Source: Heracleum sosnowskyi (lineage: Eukaryota; Streptophyta; Magnoliopsida; Apiales; Apiaceae). From it: 64,000 nt of DNA. Shown piece by piece: positions 1 to 11,363 of the stretch; position 1 is the stretch's first letter, and each line of letters opens with the position of its first letter. The translations under genes and the position numbers were made by a program. Where the stretch lies: positions 137,259,970 to 137,323,969 of the forward strand of contig CM061236.1 of the NCBI GenBank assembly GCA_030848705.1, written 5' to 3'. The notes under the pieces are model-generated. The model made no database searches. It saw nothing but the letters and a program-made list of their open reading frames with translations, and was not told the DNA's origin.

Positions 1-2
1 CT

Positions 3-1875
3 GCTGCAAGGACTCCTCAGCAGAATGGAGTTGTAGAAAGGAAGAACAGGACTCTCATTGAAGCTGCCATAACTATGCTTCATGATGTAAAATTACCCAC
101 ATACTTCTAGGCAGAAGCTATCAACACAGCTTGCTACACACAGAACAGAACCTTGATCAACAAGACTCATGGGAACACTCCTTACTATCTGCTCAATAAA
201 ACGAAACCTACTGTCAAGTATTTTCATGTGTTTGGGAGCAAATGTTTCATGATGAAAGACAACCATGAAAAGAAAGGGAAATTTGACACCAAAGCTTATG
301 AAGGCAATTTCATGGGGTATGCTTTAGAAAGGACTGCCTACAGAGTCTATCTTTTGGAACACAGAATCATAGATGAAAGTGTGAATGTCACATTTGATGA
401 AACCAAGTTTCCTAGACTGCATGAAGAAGGTCAAATGCAGATTCTTAGATTTAAGAATCAAGGATACTTGGAGGAAGAAGAAGTTGTTGATGAAGAACCT
501 ACTTTCACTCAAACTGTTGAAATAGAAAAGGATGCTGTCATTAAAGATAATATCAATCAAACTCCAGCCCAGTCACAGATCATCACAAGAAATACTCAAA
601 TTGATGGTGACACTGGAGACATTGAAGAAAATGGTGGAGACAATTGCCCTGGTGAAGAATCAGTTCCTCTAATTGAGGTTACTGTCTCAAATCAAACAAG
701 AAGCTTGCCCAAAACCACTAGGTGGAACAGGGATCACTCAAATAATCTAATAATTGAAGATCCCTCTTCTGGGGTGAGGACTAGGAACAATGTTTCTGCT
801 GACAGCATGTTTTCTTGTTTTCTTTCTCAAATAGAGCCTAAAGCAATTGATGAAGCATTGCTAGATTCTGATTGGGTGATTGCTATGCAAGAGGAACTCA
901 ACCAGCTTGAAAGGAACAATGTATGGAAATTGGTTCCAAGACCTAAAGGAAAGTCAGTTATTGAGACAAAGTGGGTTTTCAGAAACAAGTTAGATGAAAA
1001 TGGGAATGTGACATAATGATGGGAGAACTGTCATTCTTCCTTGGTTTACAAGTTCTTCCGAAAATGATGGGATCTTCATTTGTCAAGCAAAATATGTCAA
1101 AGAACTTCTCAAGAAGTTCAACCTAGAAGACTCATCACCTGCCAAGACTCCTATCTCTACCTCAACTTGTCTGGATCTAGATTCCAAAGGGAAGAAAGTG
1201 GACTCTAGTGCATACAGAGGCATGGTTGGATCTCTTCTCTACCTAACTGCAAGCAGACCTGACATAATGTTTGCTACATGTCTCTGTGCAAGGTTTCAAG
1301 CTGATCCAAAGGAGTCACACTTGGTAGCAATCAAGAGAATTTTTAGATACCTTAAGGGCACTCCTAATCTAGGCCTTTGGTATCCTAAAAACACTGGATT
1401 TGAGCTAGTGGGGTATTCTGATTCAGATTATGCTAGATGTAGGATTGACAGAAAAAGCACTACATGAAGCTGTCAATTTCTTGGTGGAAGATTGGTATCC
1501 TAGTTCAGTAAAAAGCAACACTCAGTTTCTACATCAACTGCAGAAGCTGAATACATTGCAGCTGGAAGTTGCTGTGCACAAATCTTGTGGATGAAGAATC
1601 AACTGTTGGATTATGGCTTAGTGTTAAATAATATCCCCATCTACTGTGACAACACTAGTGCCATAGCCATCTCAGACAATCCTGTTCAACACTCTACAAC
1701 TAAGCACATTGATATCAGACATCATTTCATAAGAGAGCATGTTGAAAGAGGAACTGTGAAGTTGATCTATGTGCCCATAGAAAAGCAACTTGCGGACATT
1801 TTTACAAAACCACTGGATGAAGCAACCTTCAACAGGTTGGTAAGTGAATTGGGAATGCTAAATCTGGTATGTTAA
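3..1875 (+). pseudogene. copia pol remnant: integrase C-terminal part, deleted RT, RNase H
   Basis: Reading from base 3, the first codons encode the integrase motif TPQQNGVVERKNRTL with the catalytic Glu. A TAG at 108-110 replaces the Trp found at this place in the related element (TGG at 35818-35820). The frame then stays open from 153 to 1016 through the integrase C-terminus and the start of the RT (motif ETKWVFRNK). Most of the RT, including the YVDD box, is missing: sequence jumps at about 1012-1018 to the region encoding MMGELSFFLGLQV. By comparison with 36845-37333, about 490 bp are gone. RNase H follows (SRPDIMFATCLCARFQADP, then STAEAEYIAAGSCCAQ) but carries a TGA at 1465-1467, a TAG near 1501 and a frameshift near 1060. 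Stop-creating changes are mainly G-to-A or C-to-T type. Confidence 0.9.
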
Positions 1876-2286
1876 CTTACTAGTTTTTCATTCTATTATT
1901 CAAATGAAGCTTGTGACAGTAACAACTTCAGAAGTTGCTGTCATGAGAAAAGTTACTGTCTACTTAAATCACTATCTATTTTCGACAGCATGTTTACATT
2001 GACCTTGTTAAATTGAATTTTGTGCTAGTCTCAATTTTGATAGTTTGTTCAAGTATGACATTAACTTGCATGGTTTTTAGTTTTACTGCTGAAATTGGTC
2101 AAGGATTCTCCTTAATTGGTCAGTTTTGCCTTGATTGTGGTATTAGTGGTTGACATCACTTAATTGCAATCTGTGGTAGTTGTATGGGTATTCCAAACTG
2201 TTGACCATTTACATCCCTCCTTAACCTAGTATGCCTATAAAATGAGTCTTAGGCTATATTAGTGAATCATTTAGAAAGAGGGTAAA
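1876..2286 (+). other. SIRE-type element 1: non-coding spacer after pol
   Basis: No open frame is supported. The stretch holds several copies of the word CTGTCA/TGACAG (for example around 1912-1990) that recurs through this element, and ends just before a small ORF. It lies where SIRE-type elements have an untranslated spacer downstream of pol. Confidence 0.6.
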
Positions 2287-2550
2287 ATGGAAAACAAAGC
2301 AGGAATTGAATACAGGCCTAAGCCTTGTGGGAGTGAGCCTTACAATGAAGAAGTAGAAGCGTTATTTGATGAGTTATGGGATATCCTCGATGAGGAAGAA
2401 GAAAGGAAACTTGCTGCTAAGGCCACTGAAGAGGCTAAAGAGCAAGAAGAGGAAAAGGAGTTTCAAACACTCCTCAAGGAGGAAGGAACATCTGAAGAAA
2501 TAGTTAGGGCTGAAGTTCTAGAATTGGTTAAGAAAGACTGTAATGAATAG
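2287..2550 (+). CDS. small acidic coiled-coil-like ORF of SIRE-type element 1
   Basis: An intact 87-residue frame starts with ATG at 2287 and ends with TAG. The product is very rich in Glu and Lys (stretch EEEERKLAAKATEEAKEQEE), which suggests a charged helix or coiled coil. There is no signal peptide, membrane segment or recognisable catalytic motif. It lies between pol and the larger extra ORF region, and the other SIRE-type element in this window has no equivalent at the same place. Its integrity is notable beside the decayed pol, but at this length that could be chance. Function unknown. Confidence 0.45.
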   Translation: MENKAGIEYRPKPCGSEPYNEEVEALFDELWDILDEEEERKLAAKATEEAKEQEEEKEFQTLLKEEGTSEEIVRAEVLELVKKDCNE

Positions 2551-3263
2551 TTAATCTCACCAATTGTAGTAATTTAACCCTTTCTAATTAATAAAGCTTA
2601 TCAATTTTCTTCTATATTTTCCTCTTGCTTGATGTATGTGTTGTTACTTGTTAATTGCTTAACTGGTTGAATGTTGTTATGAATGAATAATGAATCAATA
2701 ATAAATATTATAAATGTTTAATTGGTGTCTCTTCAGTTAAGTTATTAATCATAACAGTTTCAATACAAAGTCCTGACAGTTGTTGTTTTCCCGCAAAGGT
2801 TGCTGTCATCCAGAAAAGTTGTTGTCACAGTTCTTTGACAGCTAACTTCTCGACAGCAGTAAACAACCTTCTGTCATGACTCGTAAAAGATACTGTCATA
2901 TGAGAACTTAACGATGACAGTAAGTTTTGCGCGAAATGTTTCTGTCACGCAAAACATGCTGTCATCACACCAAAGTTACTGACACGGTTGTTTTGAGCAC
3001 ACATGTTACTGTCAAATTAGTGGATCGTTAAAATTGGACACTCATCCTCCACGAGGAGAGAGAAATCAGCCAGTAACCCACGTGACTACTAAGTGGGTTA
3101 AGACATGATTTCACTTTTCCACTTTGTCAGTTAAACGCTTGAACTTCCCTCTAAATTCATCAAACATACAACTGTTCTCAAAAATCAAACACAACACCCA
3201 CCTTTCTCATATCCCCAAACAATTCATCGCATACCTTCTCTCTTCTTCTCTCAAGCAAAACAA
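2551..3263 (+). other. SIRE-type element 1: spacer with dense TGACAG/CTGTCA words
   Basis: This non-coding stretch separates the small ORF from the extra ORF. Between about 2770 and 3015 it has roughly a dozen copies of TGACAG, CTGTCA or close variants in both orientations, often extended to TTACTGTCA or TGACAGTAA. No ORF, tRNA or other gene is visible. A pyrimidine-rich leader precedes the ATG at 3264. Confidence 0.65.
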
Positions 3264-5336
3264 ATGGCCCCCAAACAATCAATTTCACAAACCAACTTTG
3301 CTGGCATCTACTCTCCAAGTGATGCTGGTGAGGGTTTCAAAGGGCTTGTTTATTTCATGAATAAGTCCTATCTTGGGTATGCAATTACCTCCACTCCTGT
3401 TCTTGATCTAGACAGGATTGAAAATTTCTGGGAGACAACCGTTGCTTAAGAAGATGGTGACATCTCCTCCATTCAGTTCAAAATCAAGGAGCACAACTAC
3501 TCTCTCACTGTTCAGGGCATCAATGCAGCTTTGGGAATTGTGCTAGAACCAGGAAAGGATTATGCTGAGCTTGCTAGTGATGAGACCCTGAAGAATCTCT
3601 TCTTGAAGATTGGGTATTCTGGCCCTATTCTTGAAGAGGGAACAACAAAATGGTACCCCTCTGGTGAAATGGATAGGAAATATCTCCGCAGGGAGTGGAG
3701 TATGGTGTTTGATGCTATGGTGAATGTGTTCTCTACTAAGACCACCGGCTGGAATGAAATTCCCACCTACATCAAGAAGTTCACTCACTCTCTTGTTCAT
3801 GGGTACAAAGTGGATGTTGGAAAGCTGCTCATGGCACACCTCAAGGCTGCCATAGGTAAGAAGGTAAACATCTATCCTCGCTTTCTAATGTTATGCATTA
3901 ATTCTTTATGTGACTTTGATGAGAATGCCCCTCGATTAGAAGTGTGCCCAATACTGAAAAGAAACACTCACACAACTCTCACTTCACAAAATTTAAATGC
4001 ACATATTCCACTATGTTTCACCAAACACATGGTTGATCAAGTGACTGACCTTGATTTTCCATTGCCTTCTGGTTATGACACCTTCACTCTTGAGAATGAA
4101 GCTGGATTAGACCCAAATTCAGTTAACCCCCATTCTACCCCATACATTCAGCCTAGGTTCTCTAGACTTCCCAAAGTACAGAGACAAGCCTTGCAAGAAT
4201 CCAGAAAAAAATCCCTAGAAACTGATGTTGGTGGTAGTGCTGAGAGTCAAGAGGGAGTTCCTGCACCTAGTGCAGCAAATAAGGAAGGTAGTCAAACAGA
4301 ACACACAGTGGTTCCTCCTGAGCCTAAGAAGAAGAGAGCTAAGAGGACCAAAACCACTGTCAGCCACCCTGTAGTCTCCCAAAAGACTGTAGAGGAATCA
4401 AGGGAAATAAACTCTTCCCTAGATGTGCCTTCTTAACAAGGAACATCTATTGAAATTGGCCTGTCTCCCAAGGCACCCTGTAAAGTGTCTACACAACCTC
4501 ATGGTCCAACTCATGAGGAACCTCCACTTGCAGAAACACACATGGAGTCAGGACACAGTGATAATTTCATTTCCCCCTTTGATGCTTCACAAGTTCCATC
4601 TGTGGAGCAGCCATCATTCTCTTCTCAATTTTTACCTTCTTCCTTCCCTACACATTCATTTGTTTCTTCTCCACAACCTAGAGAGGGGGACAGTCCCAAC
4701 CCTTTAGGTTTTGATCATCCATCTCCAATAATGGATGAGCCCCCTTTCAGTGGTCCACAAGAACCCATTTCTCAAAGTGAGATGGACACCACTCCTTCAA
4801 ACACTGAGAAAGAGCAAGGTACAACTCTACTAGAAAGTGAAACAACCAGTACCTTGTTCAATCTCCAAGGAGCATCTTACCTCAGGGAAGATGCTGTCAC
4901 AGCCCAAGTTGCTGTCAAAGACACTGTGGATGTTGCTGTCACAGGTGATTCTGCTCTCAAGGACTCAGTTGAAGTCACTGTCATGACCAAACCTGCTGTC
5001 CAAGTTGCAGTGGAACCTACTGTCAATATTCCAACTGACAATAACATTCATGGCAACGCTCCTGTCATCTCTTCACAGCCTGTTCTTGATGCTGTAACTG
5101 TCGAGGATGTTTATGATGATGATGTGCCACTATCTCAGTTCTTAAAGGTACATTCTAAACCATCTACTTCATTCCATGTAAGTACTGCTCATACCCATGC
5201 ATCTAGGATGAGTGAGGGTGTGCAAAAGAAAAGAGAGATAAAAGAAAAGAGAGGCAGCCAAATGAGCTGGCAAAAGGTGAGGGACTTGATCATGTCCAGA
5301 GTGAAATTGAGGGAGCCTCACATGTCCAGGCCTTAG
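3264..5336 (+). pseudogene. SIRE-type element 1 extra ORF, N-terminal part (putative env-position protein), broken
   Basis: An ATG at 3264 opens a frame that is interrupted by in-frame stops at 3447-3449 (TAA) and 4434-4436 (TAA) but otherwise stays in one phase to 5336. The conserved part (3531-3890) contains IGYSGP, then LRREWSMVFD, then TGWNEIPT. It is homologous to 39901-40140 of the second copia element (IGYSGP, LRKEWSFFFD, TNWDAIPT). Downstream the protein becomes low-complexity: a basic stretch PKKKRAKRTK, then Ser/Pro/Thr-rich sequence, then repeated Val-rich segments such as VAVKDTVDVAVTG encoded by the CTGTCA word. I see no convincing signal peptide or transmembrane helix, so 'envelope-like' describes position only. 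It resembles sequences labelled putative plant transposon protein. Function unknown. Confidence 0.7.
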
Positions 5337-5457
5337 GCCATGAGAGTTCTTTGGTGAGGAGTGATGAGATCACTCAGAAAAAACACTGAGAGTGTGAGAA
5401 CCCCCACAGCCTCCACGCCCCAATCTTTTCCTTCACCCCCAAGAAGGTTAAGATCAG

Positions 5458-8309
5458 GTGGCCCCTCTACTTTTTCAGGTTGCAAGCTCTAGAGAACAGG
5501 TGTATGTCCATGGAACCAAACTTGACAGCTTGTCTATCATGGTGGCCTCTGGATTCTCTGCCATTCAGGAAGCCATTCAAGCTCTGTCTGACAATCTTGA
5601 TGCTGCCAACTTACCTAAGGGGGAGAAATGGGTAAGATCAGAATCTCAAAAGGCAAAATCAGGAAGGGAAAGATCAGGAAAAGAAGGTTTCCCCAAACAG
5701 GATGTTGCTCAGGGGGAGCCTGTCTCAAAGAAGGCTTCAAGGAGTGAGGGGGGAGCCTTCAGCTAAAAGAAGATTAGTGTCTGCAAAGAAGAAAAGGGGA
5801 ACTCAAGGAGATTCAGGAATTTAGGGGGAGCAAGTGCAAAGAGCTGAAAATATCTTTGAATATGAGATAGCTGGAGAAACAGTCCTATTGTCCAAAGAAG
5901 CCCTGGAAGCTATACAAAGGGGTGTTTCTTCCAAAAACCCAATACTACCTCCTGTGACTATAAGAGAGCCAACTCCAACTCCAAAGGAGAGTGCTCTTGA
6001 AAGGCAATGGATAGAAAAGGAGGAGCAGAACAGGTTGGGAAAAGGGAAAGACAAGATGCCTGAATACATCCTGTCAGGAAACACCTGGAGTGAAGGAACA
6101 GAGTTCAGCCAAGAAGATGCAAATGCCCTAATGGTTAACTACAGGGAAAGTACTCTGAAGAATCATGATGAAGACTTCTACAAGGTAGTTGATGAAGCTA
6201 TGAAGGAGCCTAGCAGAAGATTGAATAACTGCTCAACTTTGCCCAAGGAGAAAATCACCAGTGTATGTGTAAAGATAAATGAAGAAAGGAGATGGGCTAT
6301 TGATGTGTACTTAAACACTGGGATATCTATGTTCATTACCATGCAGCTGCTGCAGAGTCTTCCAGCAAGAGTGCTAACAGTAATGAAGAACAAAATCACA
6401 GCAAACCATACAGCCTTCAATGAGATCTTGCATCTGCAAATGTTGAGTTTAATTTCAGAGAAACTCCCAGAAGTCTACACCAATCCATTTTGTGTCTACT
6501 ATGAAAGTACCACCAAAAGTGGTAGCAGGAGATGTTCATACATGAGTCTAGGAGGCACTTCAACAATGGAGTCAAACTCAATCTTAAAGGTGTTAGACAT
6601 GATTCTCAACTCCAAAACCAACAAGGAAAGAGTTCTTGCTGTCAAAGAAATTTATGACTTGCTAGTGAAAAGGGACAAGGAACTGAGCTCCACTATGAAG
6701 AAGATGATCTACAAAGCAATCTCCAACAGAGCTGAACAAGGAGAAAGCTGCTCCTATGATGTTCCTCATGATGAAGATGATGAGTTGGATGGTAGTGGAG
6801 GAACTGGAGAAACAAGAAATGCTAGTGGAAGCACTTCTGGGAATGTTGGATCAAAGTCCCAGGAGGAAAATAAAGAAGAAGCTCCTGTACAAGAAAATGA
6901 AGATGCTGAAGCAACATAAGAAGAGGAGTCAGTAACTCTTGAAGCTTTGGAGGCAAATATCTTAAGATGTGTTATTGACAATATAAATGCTAAAAAAGAT
7001 ACTGTCACCAAAGAGACTGTCATAGAAGACACTGTCCTCAAGGAAGCTGTCAGCAAAGGAGCTGTCACAGAAGAAGCTGTCAAGAAAGATACTGTCATGG
7101 AGGACACTGTCAACAAAGATGTTGTCAAGGAAGGAATCAAGCCTATTGTCAAGCCAAAAAGGACAAAAACCTTAGCAAGGGCCTGGTTCTCTAGACAGGA
7201 ACCTGAACCTGAGGAGACTTCAAAAACAATAAAAGGAAAACACAAGTACTCGGGAAAGGAGAAAGCCACTGGACTTGGCAGGAATTTGAAGAAGCCTATC
7301 CAATCAAAACTCTACAGCTCTCTGGATCTTTTGGAAAAGGAAGCTGATCAAATCAAGAGCGTCGAGGTAAAGTTGGATAACAACAATGAAGCAACTGAAT
7401 ATGTTCTTTGGTTTGATGCATCAAGACTTGTGAAAGTCAAAAAGGATTTCACCATGGAAGTGTCATCATATGTTGTATCAGCAACTCTTTCAATGACAAG
7501 GAGAACAGAAACAAGGAGAGTTGAATACTTCTACTTGGTAAGAATGGTCAATCTAATGCAAGGTTATGACAACGTCCCTGAAAGTGTCATGAACCATGTG
7601 TTGGCATACAAAGCTGTGAGAGATGAATAATTCTATCAGAAATTTGGGGATTGGTCACTGTTTGATGATAATTACATTGCTCACTTACTGGAATGTTCTG
7701 ATGAAGAAATGGCTGAGTATGAAGATGATATTCCTGAAGAAGTGGTGCAAACCCATCCAAGTCAAGAAGAATCCTCAGAGCCTACAAAAAGAGAAACCAC
7801 TGAAGATACAGAAGATACATTCTTGGATAAAAGCAGAGAAGCCAACAGGGTGGAAAGTGAAAGACCCAATTACAAATCTTGTATGCTTTCATAAACTCAT
7901 AACCAGTGCTCTGAAAGACTTACTCTTCTTAGTAATTGGATCAAATCATCCATTGGAACAACAATGCTCTTCTGAGATTGAGGGCATTCTTCAAGAAAGA
8001 AAGGGTGAAGACTCAAAGCTGGATAAGTCAAGGAGAAAAACTCTAAATGCATACCCTGGAAGTAGATTCAAAGACTTTAATGGCACACTGAAGTTCAGAA
8101 CTCATGCTTTTGGCAAAGACTTATGGTTGGATCTTCAGGATGCTAGGGCATGTCTCTCCAAGACACTCCAAAAACACATTGATGAGATTGAAGATGAGGC
8201 TATCACTCCTGATGAAATAGCACTGGTGGAAGGACTCAACGAAATTCTTAAGGAAGCTCTCAACAGAAAGGATGAAGCAAGACAGAAAAAGAAATCTGAA
8301 TCTAAGTAA
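5458..8309 (+). pseudogene. SIRE-type element 1 extra ORF, C-terminal part, broken by stops and frameshifts
   Basis: This is the continuation of the same decayed extra ORF, now in shifted phases. One phase covers 5458-5766. Another covers 5834-7894 with in-frame TAA stops at 6917-6919 and 7628-7630. A further shift near 7880 leads to the last piece, ending at 8309. Segment 6998-7150 encodes an imperfect repeat of DTV and AV units (for example DTVLKEAVSKGAVTEEAV) made from the CTGTCA word. The end is Lys/Glu-rich and helical. The corresponding part of the second element (48824-50608) is a single open frame with a similar layout: charged repeats, then a more globular C-terminal part. No enzyme motif is recognised. 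Confidence 0.65.
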
Positions 8310-8395
8310 AAATCTTTTGTTAAATTCTGATCTTGTTAGTTAAGTTGTCAGCATGTATTAATTGTAAATTTGTTGTTATTGTCCATAAAAACAAA

Positions 8396-8406
8396 TTGGG
8401 GGAGAT
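8396..8406 (+). promoter_or_regulatory. polypurine tract of SIRE-type element 1
   Basis: TTGGGGGAGAT lies immediately before the TGTTAGG start of the 3' LTR. The same tract precedes the 3' LTR of the second copia element at 50743-50753. It would prime plus-strand synthesis. Confidence 0.85.
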
Positions 8407-9457
8407 TGTTAGGATTTATGGGTGATAGTTATGAGGCAACTTAACTAGATACTTTATTTACTTAATTTTTATTAAGTATGAACATACTGTCACAGCCAGA
8501 GTATGTCTTTGTAACCGTTTTATTTTGTAAAAATAAGATTCTAGTGCATCTTGGTAGAAGTTCATTAATTTGTTCAAGCCTCAAGAAGTACTCAAGATGG
8601 ACAGCAAGAATAAAGATTACTGTCACAGCGCTGACAGTAAGGTTACAAGAAGACAGCATGTTGCGAGTCACGACAGTACATTCACTCTGACAGCAACATT
8701 GGCGGAAGCCCTCTGACAGCAACTTTTACCTTAGCCTGACAGCAAGCTTGGAAATCCTGACATCACCTTCAGCGGGGATTTCTTACTGTCACCAAAAGCG
8801 CATTCCTGTGACAGCAAGCTTAGCCATCAGGATACCGTCATGAAGGGATAACATTTGCATTGGTAAACAACCCAGTCAAACTCGTGACAGTTTGGATGTT
8901 CAAGAAACAGGCGTGTTGCATTATCCCAACACTGTAACAGGTCTGCAAGACTACGACTGAAGCTTGAGAGATCACATGACAAAGCTCACCAATTCCAAAG
9001 TATGACAAATCTACATCTACTGAATTGTGTTAGCTTAAAATAGAATGTTTCTAGATTGCTTTGATATGTATTGATAAGTTGTCTGTATAGCAATTTAGGA
9101 AAGAATCATGGGCAGGAAAAATTGTAAGAAGCTGCCATTTGAAAATGACAGCAGCTTCACTAGACCCGTGATTGAAAGTGATAGGTTTAGCCTACTTAGT
9201 CTATCTCTCAATTCATTCTCTGCAATCACTCGAGAAACTGAAGCTCAAGAAAACAAACATTTTCTTAAGGTTGTAGCAACCCATTGCAAAATAAATAAAA
9301 CATTTATTTTGTGAGAATTACTCGTGTGTCTAATTGTGTTTGCATTTGATAAACTGATAATCCTTAATCTTAGTTCTTGTCGTTGAAAACGTAGATTGAG
9401 ATTTATCAGTATTGCAATCAACCCCCCCCCCCCTTCTGCAATAGTCAAGGGCCAACA
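8407..9457 (+). repeat. 3' LTR of SIRE-type element 1 (about 1051 bp)
   Basis: It starts TGTTAGG directly after the polypurine tract and ends CCAACA, giving the expected TG...CA ends. A C12-13 homopolymer flanked by short arms (TGCAAT/CTGCAAT) lies about 30 bp before the end, as in the neighbouring LTR remnant at 9458-9952. The first half (8484-8890) carries about twelve copies of TGACAG/CTGTCA in both orientations. The 5' partner is outside the window, so the exact 3' end and the expected duplication CCAGC at 9458-9462 cannot be tested here. Confidence 0.8.
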
Positions 9458-9952
9458 CCAGCCAAGGCATTTCCCGAATAGAATAGCTTCAGAGTCGAGC
9501 ATGTGAACAAGCAGAACCAAAAATGTAATATTTTATTATGTTGTAGGTTTAGATTGTAACATACAGTTGATGTATATAAGACTATATGGTGTAGAATAGA
9601 AGTGTGTGAAGAGAGCACCGAGCCAAAAGAAAAACACTTAGGCTCTCTTTCATCATCTGTGTAAGCAGCTGGAATTTTTTGTAAAACAAAACCAGAGAAT
9701 TCTTCAATATACATCTCAGGTGGGCTTTTTCCGATAAACCCACCAGAAAAGTTTAAAAAGTTTGCTTGTCTCCTGCATTTCTTTTTAACTTGAAGAATTC
9801 ATTTTTGTTCCAAGCTTGACTAGATTTTAGTTAATTTACAAACTCATGTGTTCATACTCCAAAAAGGTTTGAAAAAGTTTTGTAAATTAACTAGATTGTA
9901 TTCAACCCCCCCCCCCTTCTACAATCTAGGTTGCATTATTCTGGGAATAACA
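9458..9952 (+). repeat. 3' portion of a second, different SIRE-type LTR
   Basis: This stretch has a TATA-like GTATATAAG near 9572, transcribed-leader-like sequence, a poly-C tract (9906-9916) flanked by GATTGTA and TACAATC arms, and an end AATAACA. That is the same terminal layout as the LTR just upstream but with different sequence. Its 5' part is missing exactly where element 1 ends, so element 1 probably inserted into this LTR and the 5' half lies left of the window. Confidence 0.6.
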
Positions 9953-10189
9953 TGTGGATTTTGTAGTACTCTTTGTGGAGTTTCACGAATTTTAATCGAG
10001 AATATTTTAGTTTTATATTATGTTACTTTTGTCATTTGAATTTTATTTTTCCTTCCATCCCTATGTTATGTTTTAAGCTTATGGAATTCTGGTGTGATAA
10101 AAGCAGGAACTGCGGTGTTATTATATAGCTAAAACTGCACAGGCTAGTTACCTAGAGTGTGACTAGTTTTGGTGGTATTTAATTACCAT

Positions 10190-10725
10190 TTTGACAAGTA
10201 ATTTCAATCATTTCTGGTCGCAACAAATCATCTCTTTATGACTGGCAATAGTCATATATAGGACATTTCATTGTGACTGAACATGGTCAAACAACGTCGC
10301 GTATAAGTGACCGGAATCAATCGAACAGTGTTGCGACCGGAAGTAGTCAATTGTGCAAATACGAAGTTATTTGGTAACCTTAAAGTGCGACTGAAATTGG
10401 TCGTTATTTTTCCTTAGGCGGGAAATGAAATTTTTTGATTTGGTTCCTTAAGCGGCAAATGAAATTTTCACTGAAATTTCAAAGTGAAATTTCAAAAAAA
10501 TTGGAATATAGAGAGCGACCATTTCGGGACAAATCTAGATTTACAAAATGCGACCGTATTTGGTCGTACCATGTTCTACATTAGACCACATGTTTATTTT
10601 CGACGGCCTTATAAATGACCGCAGCGTTCCGGTCGTTTTTAAGGTAAAAATGACCGAAAACGGTCATTTTTCAGTCATATGCAACCGTTATGGAACCGTC
10701 ACTTTTAGCTATTTCTCTTGTAGTA
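10190..10725. mobile_element. CACTA-type transposon terminal remnant with GCGACCG subterminal repeats
   Basis: The stretch ends TTTCTCTTGTAGTA, which reads on the other strand as TACTACAAGAGAAA, one base from the CACTACAAGA terminus common in plant CACTA elements. It holds many direct and inverted copies of a GACCG.AA..GGTC word (for example GACCGAAAACGGTC at about 10651), typical of subterminal repeat regions. No transposase and no matching second terminus were found, so this is a non-autonomous or truncated remnant. Confidence 0.55.
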
Positions 10726-10755
10726 GGGTAATTAGTTTCTTTCTGGTTTTGAGGG

Positions 10756-11360
10756 GTGGGGGATAAAGGGTGATTAGTTTCTTTCATATGCTGCCATTTG
10801 TTGTGTATTACTGGTAATTACTTTTCTCCCTCCTGCTGCCCTTTGTTGTCAAGTACTAGAATATTACCCATATAACTACTGAATTACGATGCTTCATACA
10901 TCTTTCTTCCCTACCGACTTCATTGCTTTGAAGTGAGGATTAGTCTTGTAAGCCTTGTTTGCTAAAGGGTAATTAGTTTCTTTCATATGGCGGCTTTTAT
11001 TGCGAAGTACTGGTAATTAGTTTCCTTTTACTTTATAAATATGCAAGCCTTTGTTATGAACTTCTACAAGACTATAATTCTAATTTCTACCCATATAACT
11101 ATTGAATTACGATACTTCATAGTTCTTTCTTTCCAATGGACTTCGTTTCCTTTGCAATGAGGATTAATCTTGTAATCTATGTTTGCTAAAGGGTAATTAA
11201 TTTCTTTCATATGTTGGCCTTTGTTATGAAGTACTGGCAATTAGCTTCTAGAATGCTACCCATATAATTGTTGTATTACGATGCTTCATAGTCGTTCTTT
11301 TTTCCCTATCGACTTTGTTTTCTTTGAAATGAGGAATAATCTTGTAATCTCTGTTCGCTG
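10756..11360 (+). repeat. tandem repeat, about 215-bp period, roughly three imperfect units
   Basis: The phrase AAAGGGT(A/G)ATTAGTTTCTTTCATATG recurs near 10766, 10976 and 11192. Each copy is followed by a similar order of words: TTTGTTGTGAAGTACTGG, then ATTACGATGCTTCAT, then a pyrimidine-rich stretch and GAAGTGAGGATTA.TCTTGTAA. The last unit runs into the splice acceptor of the ZFWD-like exon at 11364, so the repeat lies in what was an intron. Units differ by substitutions and small indels. Confidence 0.7.
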
Positions 11361-11363
11361 CAG

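Larger units (their letters stand above)
1..9457 (+). mobile_element. SIRE-type Ty1/copia retrotransposon, 5'-truncated by the window edge, decayed
   Basis: The window opens inside a copia integrase and runs through a pol remnant, an unusually long region between pol and the 3' LTR with extra ORFs, a polypurine tract and a 3' LTR. Extra ORFs between pol and the 3' LTR are the hallmark of the SIRE/Maximus lineage. Integrase and RNase H closely resemble those of the complete element at 31917-51266, but LTR and internal spacer sequences differ, so it is a separate family. The coding parts carry in-frame stops, frameshifts and an RT deletion, so this copy cannot be autonomous. The 5' LTR, gag and protease lie outside the window. 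Confidence 0.9.

Noticed and set aside
8462..10766. Short ORFs in the LTRs and just downstream (for example 9245-9520 minus and 10548-10766 plus)
   Set aside because: They lie in LTR or CACTA repeat DNA, are short and have no recognisable domain.
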